Shown: one piece after another, positions 1 to 10,085 of the stretch
How the letters are laid out: each line of letters starts with the position of its first letter
Numbering within the stretch: the first letter of the stretch is position 1
Assembly: GCF_000003605.2 (NCBI RefSeq)
Contig: NW_003151762.1
Span: forward strand, 265,344-297,826
Reading direction: 5' to 3'
From: Saccoglossus kowalevskii
Taxonomy: Eukaryota; Hemichordata; Enteropneusta; Harrimaniidae
Length of the DNA: 32,483 bases
Notes under the pieces: generated by a model
What the model was told of the DNA's origin: nothing
What the model saw: only the letters and a program-made list of their open reading frames with translations
Database searches by the model: none
Made by a program: the position numbers and the translations under genes

Positions 1-263
1 CACGCACACACAGACAGACACACTAACTGCAAAGACTCCCTTTTTGTGCTTTGCACACAGGAGTCAAACATTGTTATGTAAATTAGATAATGAAAATGCA
101 TGGAGCTAAAATATCATCACATAATACAACAAAACCCTATACAGGAAAACTGTCTACTTTTTCATACAAAAAAACTTTCAAGACTTTCAGTAAAAAAACT
201 CTACTTTTACGTTGGTGTTCAGTTTAGACAGGTTTCACATTGCATTGCAGTGAGTCTACTTAC
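1..263 (-). other. POLDIP2 intron 4, partial
   Basis: This stretch lies downstream of the donor at 263-262 (GTAAGT on the minus strand). It starts at the window edge with a short CA/GACA-rich simple repeat (about 1-25). No further POLDIP2 exon is visible here; the next exon should lie outside the window. Confidence 0.6.
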
Positions 264-3200
264 AATAAATGGACAATCTCTGGAGTCAATCAGCACTTGG
301 TAATATGTATGTGTTTTACCTCGTACTTCCTTATTGCCAGCATGTACATTGTCAATGTTTCCATCCACAGGCCTGAAATATACACATAATTGAGCAATAC
401 TCATCATCAGATCATTAAGAGCGCCATCTAGTGTTCACTTTATAATATACAGATACAGTATTCACAGACAAAACAACTAATTATTGTATTGCCTTTTATT
501 GCAATTTCTGTACACTTTATTAGCAAAACAATAACGTTTAGATGAATTTAAAACAAATCATCCTATGTTCCAATGCAAAAACATTTGAGACATAAACAAC
601 AACAAAACACTGACAAAACGTATTTTATTTTTCATTTCATATAGCATTGGATATCTGAGCAATTTTCAAAGTATTCCCTTTATTTCAATTTATTTATCCT
701 TACATACTTTTTGCTTTTGAGTCATGCACAACACAGTAATAAATACATAGATAACTTAAGTTTCAGTATCACATGGTATTTTTGTTTAAGTAAAAATCGT
801 AGACAGAATGACTAACAATCACTAAAAAAGTTCTCAAATTACCATACCATTGCGTAGCCGATATGTTTGATTTCACTGTTGAAATGTATTTATCACAAGG
901 ACATAAGTAGAAGAATGAAGATGGGCTTTGACTTGCATGTAAAGCTGCTTACCTATCCTCTTTAGTTCCAATGTCTCTGTCATAAAGCCTTGCAAGCCAT
1001 GGAAATAAAACTATACCTCTATATCCAAACACTTTGTGAAGAAATAACTGCAACAATTGAGATTAGAAAGTAATAAGCACAGTAAATTCATCTATGTACA
1101 CATGTATAATCAGGACGACATCAATCAAATGATCAGCGTTTACATCTTAATTACTTCTCTGCCATAGTAAACATTTACCTTGATACAATAGATATTTTTC
1201 AAGACAGCTAAAAGTCACACATTTAAGTACTGTTGATATATTCTCATGAATGAATCTGTACATCCCGAAAATACCAGGATGTGTGACCTTTTTGAGGGTC
1301 AAATACATCACATTTTGTTTATGATCCTAGTTGACAACTAGTTTTGTTATATCACAAAAATGTTAATCCAAACGTCAGTGTTCTCCACAAGGAGTTTTAG
1401 GTGGGCGGCCCACCCCTCAAGTTTTACGGCCGCCTAGTAACTCTCAACACCCGCCCACCGACGTACATCCAGCTGAAATTATTTGTAAAAAGCTTGCATT
1501 GTTCTTCCCAAGCCTAAACAAAAGAGTAGTTGCCCAACCCTTTATTTTGCTATTGTTTCAAGAGTCCAAACATAAACAATGACCACTAGAAGTCTGCAAG
1601 CAGTTATCAAGTGTATTCATGGCAATGTGTCAATCGCCTGAATTCATTGTCGCCCGACATTGTTACCTCCATGTTGCCACTTACGCAACTACAGTGGTTT
1701 CAATTTACAGCTGTATTTTTAATAATCGTCTTCCGATCACGAAGGAAGGAAGTAAATACAAACGAAATATATATGTACAGAAAAAAAACAAATATATTAG
1801 CAGATTGCATGTAAACTTGAAAAAAAAATTCTAGCAGTATTTACAACGTTCGCTCCATATTCATTATGAAAACAGCATGGAGAAGGCAAACTGATGACCT
1901 TTTGGCCTACCCCATTCAGCGACCGTCGATCACCCACCGCTGTTGGCGCTGTAACGATTTAGTATCTAAGTTGCATAAGGGAACAGCGCATTCTGGGTGT
2001 TCATGTACTGAATTCTGAAAGCGGTAAAATACATCAAACATGGCTGCCGGATTAGTTTAACGAGAGTATTTGTATTTGAATACATATTTTAGTCATCTTT
2101 TCGACTTACTTGTTTTCAATTTATCGATTTTTTATGCACATAGCAGATTCTTTCATTTTGCCGATTGCTAGCATTTTTTCTTGAATTCCAACACAACGTG
2201 TGAAAACGCTACATGTCGTGATCGTACATGCGTAAATGTATCGTACCGTCTGTCGGCATGGGCGAGTACTGATGCAACAAATAATAAAATTGTGGGTTTT
2301 ATTTTGACAAACCGTCCTTTCTTGCTTCGGGGACAAATCACCTCTTATATTTTCTACATTATAACTCAGTTATGTTTTGTACTTGCTCTTCGTTACTCGA
2401 ATTGCATTTCATGAACGCAGAATATTTTGAGAACGTATAAATCACCAATTTCAAATTTCGTAAATATTGATATTGACCAATCTGTTTGTATTTCAAAAGA
2501 TTGTAACATGTTTCAATTAAATTTTAAAAAGAATAGTAAATACAGTGTTCTCCCCAGAAATTGTTCATAGAGTCACGACTAATTCGCATATAATTAGCAT
2601 AAATTAACATATTAATTGTCATACGGGGAAATAAAACAAAACCAGTTTTTTTCCTTTTTTTCTATTTATTAATTTTATGTACAATCTGTATACAATTATT
2701 GCACTGCATGTTTAGTATTGCAAATGTCCTGCAGAAATACTGAGTTTTCTGTTTCTTTGCTTGGCCGGTCCCAGTAAATTAAACATGGAGTTGATTATTC
2801 TCATTGCTTGTCTTCCGTTTCTGTTGTTTTCCGGTTAAGTACAACAACTGTTACGAGTCACGATACTTACGCTACTATGTTCGAGCAATAATAGTTTTTC
2901 TGGCTGAAATTATCCATCTTTATGTATTTTTTTTAATCATCGATGTTGTCTGTTCAACACAATTGTGAACAATTCGAGACATCGGAGGTCTGAATTACGA
3001 ATTGTCGCCATTGTTATATCACGTAAAATTGAGGCTTTTCTTTTCACAAGTGTCACTCCAATTTCCACACGTTTCTTGATTAGAATTCCCGATTTTCAAT
3101 TATGCTTCACATAGTTCATCCAAATCTAAGCACGATATGTGATCCGAGTGGGAAGTTCACGCTCGTTGGATCTTACGTGGGGTGACGCCATCATTCACAA

Positions 3201-6200
3201 TTACGAGGTCAAAATTGTTTACATCATAAATATATATTTTTTCACATTTTGATCTCAAAAAACAAATATAATATCAAAAATACTGACAAAAATCAAAACT
3301 GAGAATAATAGTACGACTACATTTCTAAAAATAATAATGAAAATGCGTTTCGTACACACCGGAAACATGTGGCTTTTGACCCCAAGTGTGACTATATCAT
3401 TTGCATATGAATATACGTTTGGCAAAGAGCGTTTGACACCGGGGCTTACGGCTTTGTCTTTATAGAACTGCTTTGTTTTTTTAAAACGATATCCAACCAA
3501 TGAGAAATAACAGGGGATTATCCCGGGAAATTGGCGTTAATACAATGCATTTGTAGATTTAACTAGTTAGCCAGGAAACTTCACAGTATGTGAGAGACTG
3601 AAGAAATTAGATAAATAATAGCATCGCGGAGGAAATACATAGCGTCGCGGAAAATCCGATCGCGTCGGGGCCCGCGACGCTGTTTTGGCCTGGGGAGAAC
3701 ACTGAGTAAATAACTTAGTATGTATTGCAGTTCATTGCAAATTTATGCTAATTAGGCCGCCCACCAGCTGTTTTGGATTGTGGAGAACACTGAACGTCTA
3801 TCTATAATATCAAGCAGTGTTCTCCCCAGGATGTAAACAGCGTGGCGGTCCCGCCACAGTGCTTCGATTTGCCGCCACACTGGTCTGACACCGCCACGGT
3901 GATTAGCAAGACCGCCACAGTGCTTTTTTCATTGGGGATCTCGTCACGCTGGTCGGCCCGACCGGCACTCAAAATTAGCGACCACAACAGAAACGCTTCC
4001 GACCAGGACTATTGCCATATTGTTATAATACTTACGTACCGACCGACACGCATCCTGCCAGTCGTGGATAATAATTTGTAAACAATAGACATAGTCCCGC
4101 AATTGAACAATACAAGTCAATTTTGTAAAATTAGCACCTCTTTGTTTGTAAGTAAATACTTTCTGACGATAGACGCAGTCTTCAGATTGAAAGCTAAAAT
4201 TCTTTCAAAATCAATTCCACCCGATGTAACATGGGCAAAGCGGAGTTCACGATCAGTTTACGCTACTCAAGAAAAAACAACGTGTTTATTGCGTGATTGG
4301 GTAAAATACATTTGAACTGTTATCATCGTGAATCATGTAAAAACTCTTCTTTCAAGACTTCTTTTACCTTTTAAAAATTTCTAATCACCTTTTTCGAAAA
4401 CCATCATGCAGTTTTCATCTGAAATTCATACCAACACATCGTGCTACGACAACGCTTTACTTCCGCAATGTAATTTTTATGATCACGATCATTCGGAAAA
4501 CTTCGGGTTCTACCGGCATTACCATGCGGCATTCTGATTCGTTAATGACGTTTTTGACCCACCGCGTCAACTAACACGTCACAGCTATCATGGCGGGTCT
4601 GTGTCATTGACGCTGCAGTTCGGTGTCTTCTACTGGGACAGCGCTTCTGGTGACGACACAACGGGGTCTGTGTTTTTCACCGCAGTGATCGAGTGATCAA
4701 AAATAATTTCTCCCGATAAAACTAGCTCAAATTTTACGTTTTTTTCATATAAAAAAAAGAAGTATTTAATTTTTGCATGGCATCATGACCGAGTAAGAGG
4801 AATTATTGGTATAACCGGTGTATAACATCGCGAAGTAAGTTATGTCACGTCGTAACTTTGATGATGTTTGGAAGTGTTATTTGTTCGTTCATTTACTGTA
4901 AATGTAAACATTGTAGAAGCTGATGGTCGGAATAATAACCAGCAATCCGCCAAATAATTACGTGGTTGATTTTTTGAAGGAGAATTTTGTAGTAAATAAA
5001 GATCATGAAAGTCGTGAACATAATCCTGGCTCAAACGTTTCAAATTAGTTTCATTTAACCTTTTACAATTTATTTGTTTCTTTTTAGTGTGCAGCATTTG
5101 CATTTCGAGAATGTTAAATTTTTAAATTCAAACTCTTCTAAATTGTGAAACGTAATATTTTGACTCCAAAAAAAATATATTTACACTGTGACGGAGCTCA
5201 TTAATATTACAAAAGTGCCCAAAATAAAAGTGTTTATAACACTGTGTGAAGCAAATAAATATCTGCCACTTTGTTTTTCAAATATACGTTGTTTATTGTG
5301 TGAGTGTAAATGTGCTTTGGTCAATTTCTATTATTATGTAAATGATATGCAAATTATATGCAAATTAGGCCGCCACAGTGGTTTAAATTCCTGGGGAGAA
5401 CACTGTCAAGAGTTGGTAAAACCTTTAATTTAAAACTTATAATGGATATGCACAAGCCAAAGATTGTGTTCATCAAGAATAGAACACATTGCTGATGTAA
5501 TCAAACACAATATCACACACACACCAGACACAAGCAAATGTTTTATTTTATCAGCCATAATAAAATTACACATTATATTAGCAGTGTAATAACTTAATGC
5601 AATATTTTTGAGCAGATTGCAAGAAGTAATTGTATACAAGTCACCATGACATACTATTGTCATGTATTACAAAATATAAAAGATTACACACCAAAACCTA
5701 ATGTAGCCAATAATCTTTTATGCCACAATGTATTACATGTACCTAATAATATTGGGTTAATTTTAGATTTACTCACTTGGCCTGTAACATATTTGCCTTG
5801 GTCTTTGGGTGACTCTAATTTACCAACAGTTTCCAATTTCCTGCAAAAAAAAAAACACAAGATGGGACTTTTTTATCAATTTTCATTCAATTGCTGTTTG
5901 AGGAAATCCCATTCTATTCTAACGGTGGAAAGAATGGCATTATTTTATTACACTATGATTAGATCACATTATATTGCAGAGTTGCACAGTCATCTATTCT
6001 ATTCTACACTACTCATGTATTATACATTGATTGAATATGCTAAAACTGGCTCAAGACATCAGGGTACCATATAACGTCTGAGATCATAATTTTGAATGAC
6101 AGAACTGCTTAAATTTGAACAAATGTGCTTATTGACCAAAAATGTCATACAGTTGGATGACAATTTTGGTTTCAAATACCATAGGAAAGTGTATTATGTT

Positions 6201-8058
6201 CTTCGTGTAATGAGGTGCTCGTATGAAAATAATGAATACAGTCAAATTTTATTAGCAGTTGTTTTAATGTTACACCAACGGATTGTTTGGCTATGAAAAT
6301 TTGGTATTTTTCCCCTGGGTCTCAGAATTGTTATGTGCCTAATAGTTCTGAAGATAAAGTCTGTAAAGAATGTATGCATGCTCTGATTGCCAGAACTCAA
6401 AATCAATGGCTCACTGACGTCATTTTTTAGCTCATTTTACGATGCATAGATGGTGTAATTTGTGCATCGTTTGCGCATTGTGTCAACACACGTGGTGCTT
6501 TTCAGCACAGATCTGTGGGAAAAGTGGTCGGAACTAGCGCCATCTGTGTTGACACAATGCCATTTTGGAATGCCATAAGTGGTGTTCTCACTAGACAAAA
6601 TAAGCCGTTGTCACAACGACTTTTATTTGAGAACGTTGTTAAATTGTGTGTGTGAACAGAATACGTCGTTGTGGCGTCAGCGTTTTCGACACCGTCCTAA
6701 AAGGAGTGGACCAGATCCTAAACGCCCTCTATTGCAGACTTATTTTGACATTACTTGCTTGACATTACACAAGATCGCATCAGAGGTCACAAGTCGAATG
6801 TTGAACTGATCAGACGAAGACACTAGATCACTGATCTCTGTTTGGAAAGAATCCTATTTCTTCCCACCAGTTATTTCCGCGTTGTCGAGTCTGAATCGAG
6901 TCACCCAATACTGGAGTTTAAAATGTCTGTGTTCACTTTCTTTGTCGTCATCGCGTCTTGATTTAATGAATGTGGTGAATGAACAAACACTGAAATGGCA
7001 GAAAGATGTTTCAGTGACAGGCCATGTCAACCCAGTAAAAGAAGACACTTATTTAAATAAAACATTGAAAAAAGCTTGAAATCTACCGGTAAATACTATA
7101 GGTGAAAATATTTTTGCTTTGAACTACACAGGATATAATAAAGCTGGATGGTCAACAAATCAGTATGCAAATTAAATCCTTTGTTTTCCACACAACCTGG
7201 TATGCACACCAAATGCATTGGGAACACTTGACTTGAAACTTGACCAACGATCAACAAAGTATACAATATAATGATTAATATTCTGAAAATACTTCCCCCC
7301 CCCGTTTTTCCCTACAGAAGTTCTCGCTACCTCGCTACTCATAAGGTGTCATAATTATGGACAATGTCTACTGTTGAGGTCAATCCAGCTCTCCAATGTA
7401 ATTGTATAATATGCCCCTCCGGATAACAATACATGATATGAAGAGGAGAATATACAACTGAGATGGAGGAGGGGTACTGGAGGGGCAGGGTTATGATTAG
7501 AGTTATGGATGAGGGGGCCATAAAGAACTCTTATCCTTATTTCTGTTGGGTAATAAATCTCGGATACTTTTAACCTCACAGAACTGACCTTAAGTTTACC
7601 ATAACCTCATCACAACTGCTGATTTGAGTTCAGGTGCAATTGGCTGAGTTTGCTAAGGGTTTGTCTTGTGTGAATGGACTTTGATTGTTTTGAATTTTGC
7701 TTTGGAAGTCTGCGAGCACTGAGAAAAGAACGACGTTACTGAGACAGCGGGTCATCTGAACTAGGTGGGTCGAGATTTCTAGGGGTACTGGGTCGAGTTG
7801 TCCAATGAAAAGCGGATCGAGATTTTTGGGGGTCGGGATTGTACCCCCACACAGCATGCACGAGCTCACACTGTGGATACATATGTGTTATGTTCATTAA
7901 CAGATTTCAGGGTAAATTAATCAAGAAAAAACCACCTACCTTTGTGAAAACGTTCTGGTATGAATGCGGTTTCTAAACGAGATCACAAATAACGCACCAG
8001 ACCTTCGACACGAGTTACGAATAACTGGAAAAACAACCTTCGCCACGACGGCGGCCAT
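264..8058 (-). CDS. POLDIP2: POLDIP2 (polymerase delta-interacting protein 2), exons 1-4, 3' part off window
   Basis: Coding exons on the minus strand are 7940-8058, 5777-5840, 953-1047 and 264-372. Each is bordered by AG/GT, and the phases join exactly (39 codons+2, 1+21 codons, 31 codons+2, 1+36 codons), giving residues 1-129. Residues 1-40 are rich in Arg and lack acidic residues, as in a mitochondrial targeting peptide. Exon 3 reads LFLHKVFGYRGIVLFPW and exon 4 has VRGKTHTYYQVLIDSRDCP, both hallmarks of the YccV-like (hemimethylated-DNA-binding-like) domain of POLDIP2. Known members are about 370 residues with a C-terminal ApaG/DUF525 domain, which would lie beyond the left edge. Family knowledge: a mitochondrial and nuclear protein that binds DNA polymerase delta p50 and PCNA and affects PrimPol and redox signalling. 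The ATG has A at -3 and G at +4. Intron 2 is swollen by transposons. Identification is secure; the untranslated ends are not defined. Confidence 0.95.
373..952 (-). other. POLDIP2 intron 3
   Basis: A GT..AG intron of 580 bp between exons 3 and 4. It contains the motif GAGCGCCATCTAGTG near 420, a short sequence of a kind often seen in dispersed invertebrate repeats. Nothing else was recognised. Confidence 0.7.
1376..3792. mobile_element. Non-autonomous hAT-like DNA transposon (outer copy, 5-bp target duplication)
   Basis: The left end at 1376 reads CAGTGTTCTCCACAA. The right end at 3792 is its reverse complement (TTGTGGAGAACACTG). Flush target duplications AACGT lie at 1371-1375 and 3793-3797. 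Just inside both ends is a GC-rich motif related to GGCCGCCCACC (about 1401-1415 and 3755-3766). A second transposon (2543-3704) sits 80 bp from the right end, leaving about 1.25 kb of its own sequence. No transposase-length reading frame is present, so it is non-autonomous. The CAGTG terminus resembles hAT elements; superfamily assignment is an inference because the duplication is 5 bp, not 8. Confidence 0.85.
2543..3704. mobile_element. Non-autonomous hAT-like transposon nested in the outer copy (8-bp target duplication)
   Basis: Terminal inverted repeats are CAGTGTTCTCCCCAG at 2543-2557 and CTGGGGAGAACACTG at 3690-3704. A perfect 8-bp target duplication AGTAAATA lies at 2535-2542 and 3705-3712, the hAT signature. 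The element is 1162 bp with no transposase frame. Near the right end are spaced copies of a GCGTCGCGG-like motif (3621, 3642, 3662, and inverted at 3672). The left subterminal part is AT-rich (GCATATAATTAGCATAAATT). It interrupts the element at 1376-3792, so it is the younger insertion. Confidence 0.9.
3815..5405. mobile_element. Non-autonomous hAT-like transposon (third copy, 5-bp target duplication)
   Basis: Termini are CAGTGTTCTCCCCAGG from 3815 and CCTGGGGAGAACACTG ending at 5405. Flush 5-bp duplications TCAAG lie at 3810-3814 and 5406-5410. The element is 1591 bp. The left subterminal region carries four direct copies of a CCGCCACAGT-like motif (3851, 3872, 3891, 3912), and one more lies at the right end (5370-5380). 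There is also a small palindrome GTGGCGGTCCCGCCAC at 3842-3857. The interior has only short, unconvincing frames. It lies 22 bp from the right end of the outer copy. Confidence 0.88.
5841..7939 (-). other. POLDIP2 intron 1
   Basis: A 2.1-kb GT..AG intron. It holds a 16-bp-stem inverted repeat (6475-6561), a GC-richer stretch on the plus strand whose frame from 6579 to 7079 is broken by a single stop (see findings), a run of nine C at 7295-7303, and a short imperfect duplication of a GGGTCGAGATTT-like unit between about 7768 and 7845. No host exon beyond those of POLDIP2 was found. Confidence 0.6.
6475..6561. repeat. Short inverted repeat (hairpin) in POLDIP2 intron 1
   Basis: The left arm begins GCATTGTGTCAACACA at 6475. 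The right arm ends with its exact complement, TGTGTTGACACAATGC (6545-6560). The perfect stem is 16 bp, extended by imperfect pairing of CGTGG with CCATC. The loop is about 45 nt. It could be a small foldback element or, less likely, a structured RNA. Confidence 0.7.
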
Positions 8059-9321
8059 GTTGAAATAAATATTGAACCTCGATTTCAACTCGAAGCACAT
8101 CGCCCTCTACGGGTACTAATACAATTTTTTATTTCGTTTATATCCAAAATGCAAGACTAGAGCCTAGAAGTATGTATGGGGGTCTAAAAACTAACTATAT
8201 GTATAATTCATCTTCTGAGAAGACTCGTCAATAACCATACCAGTGTATTTTCCCGAAATGCCGGATTGCAAGACTGTGATTATCAATACAGCCACCACTT
8301 TCAGTGAACTTGAATCGCGGTATGATGCAAGGTGGGGACAGTGATTTAGGGGGAGGCGCCCCCTTCAGCCCAAGTTTCTGGATCAGCCAGTGGTGTACTA
8401 GTAAAACTTTCACCATGTGTCAGTCAGGCATGCCTTGTCTGATGTTCGATTTACGGCTCTGTTTTCGAAGAAAAAGAAAAGCAAAACAATATGTACCTCC
8501 TATCCTCGTCATAATCACGTAGATTTTTTTTTCACAGTGAACGCGACCCAAACGTCGCGGGCGAGTTCATTTTCTATGAGTTTCTTTGGAATCCCGGTTT
8601 TTCGTTTTACTGCCAATAAGCAAAAAATCAGAAACAAGAAAGACCCTAACGGAATGACTATATACATTACACTGTGTGGTTAGATTCGTGTTGGTACGTA
8701 TGATTTATTTCAACTTACATTATTATCAATAATCTACAGTGTTAGTAAATGCATGTATTCTTTTGGAAATAACAGAAATATAATCAAATTATGTATTCTG
8801 ATAATAATCTTGGCTTCATTTGTAAATATGACGGAATATATGTACTAGTACATGTCTACATCACTGTCTTTGTAGCTTCGTGCCTTCGACGATAAGCTCG
8901 TAATTTTGCCTGTAGTCCATCGGCGAGGGCGCAATAACTCACGCGGGTGACGAAGATAGGCATTTGCTCGTATCCTCGGGGGCGGAGCATGTACTATATG
9001 CGTTTAACGTTATTCATTCGCCTCTACAGCCGACAGTAAATATATAGATATATAACTACTTTCACAACAAGTAATACAATATCCTCGTAATGAACTATCG
9101 GCTATTTGGTAAATAAATAACAACTATGATGTAATAAATGCATATATATTACATGCATTTATTATAATTAAAAAAAAATAATATTTTTCCTGTATCGAGT
9201 GGCCTTGGTCACATCTCGTACGTCTACCATGTCCTAAGTAATATGTTTGTCAAGTTTACTATTGCCAGTGTCCCGTGACACAATTATATACAACATGATT
9301 CAATGGTCGACATTATTTCAG
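8059..9321. other. Intergenic: POLDIP2 5' flank and 3' flank of the next gene
   Basis: POLDIP2 and the coiled-coil gene are transcribed in the same direction, so this holds the POLDIP2 promoter side and the 3' end of the upstream gene. The 8300-8400 part includes a GC-rich palindrome-like GGGGGAGGCGCCCCC. The 8880-9000 part is CpG-richer than its surroundings. Short frames here look like chance. No clear TATA box or exon was identified. Confidence 0.5.
9158..9163 (-). terminator. Probable poly(A) signal of the coiled-coil gene
   Basis: AATAAA on the minus strand (TTTATT on plus), 159 bp past the stop codon at 9322-9324. It forms one arm of a palindrome (9133-9142 with 9154-9163), so the same hairpin also shows AATAAA on the plus strand at 9133-9138. 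Confidence 0.5.
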
Positions 9322-10085
9322 TTAAATATGGAGGGTTCTTCGGCACTTTGACTTTCTCGTGCTTCGTCTGCTCCCGTCGTGACGTGGAGACGCTGGAGAA
9401 GGTAACACCAGTCGTGGTGTGGAATCGGGAGTTAACGATTGCACACAATCTGAAATATAATCACACATTTATGACGTAAGCAAAGTGTCCTATTGTTGGC
9501 GATACACCACTGGCACTTAAACGGTAGGGTAGTACCCTATCATATTGGCATTGACTTCCGATCGTGACTGCCCATGCATCGGCGCTACAATGTAACGATC
9601 ACTCTCAGCGACTGGTATTGACCATATTTATTGGCCATTCATAATATTATATCTCCAATTTTCTTATTTACTATTTGAAGTTCTAGTAAATAAACAAACT
9701 CTCCGGTATGATATTTTTTTTATTAAATGCATGGATTGTCTGAAAACGACTATTTTTAGTTGTTATACTCAATGATCACAATATTCCACACACGAGACTC
9801 ACCTTCATCCATACATTCGATGATTTTCTGTGTTAAGTATTCAATCCTTCTATCTTTAATACTAAGCAATTCCCGCAGGCCACTGTTTTGTTGTCGATTC
9901 CGCTCGTCCTGCTCTACTAATTTTTCGATATTTTTTCTTACCAGGGTCTGAGCGTCCTGCAATGCGAAAACGCGTCGCCTCAGCGCAGTTATAGTTGTAC
10001 GCTTCCACCAGCAGACAAGTACAAGCAAAGCGTATCCACTGGCGCAGACCAGTTTTGTTAACATTCCCGGCGTACATGCTGCCAT
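9322..10085 (-). CDS. Unrecognised small membrane-anchored coiled-coil protein, 136 aa, two exons
   Basis: Exon 1 is 9803-10085 (94 codons+1) and exon 2 is 9322-9449. The donor reads GAAG/GTGAGT and the acceptor TATATTTCAG/AT; phase 1 joins give GAT (Asp95), and the frame ends at TAA (9322-9324). Start choice: AAAATGG context and first ATG of the frame. Residues 8-27 are hydrophobic (LTKLVCASGYALLVLVCW), a likely signal anchor followed by Lys/Arg. Residues 33-93 are rich in Leu, Glu, Gln, Arg and Lys with heptad-like spacing, a probable coiled coil. The tail (95-136) is rich in Pro and Ser, then basic (RRSTRKSKCRR). Topology by the positive-inside rule would put the coiled coil in the cytosol. 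I recognise no family. Exon 2 depends on a good splice match but has no homology support. Confidence 0.72.

Noticed and set aside
4103-4315. A transposase fragment inside the third transposon.
   Set aside because: The frame is only 70 codons and shows no hAT catalytic or zinc-finger motif; the element looks non-autonomous.
5646-6074. A 142-codon plus-strand frame.
   Set aside because: It runs antisense across POLDIP2 exon 2 (5777-5840) and intron sequence; its composition is that of AT-rich noncoding DNA, and no domain is seen.
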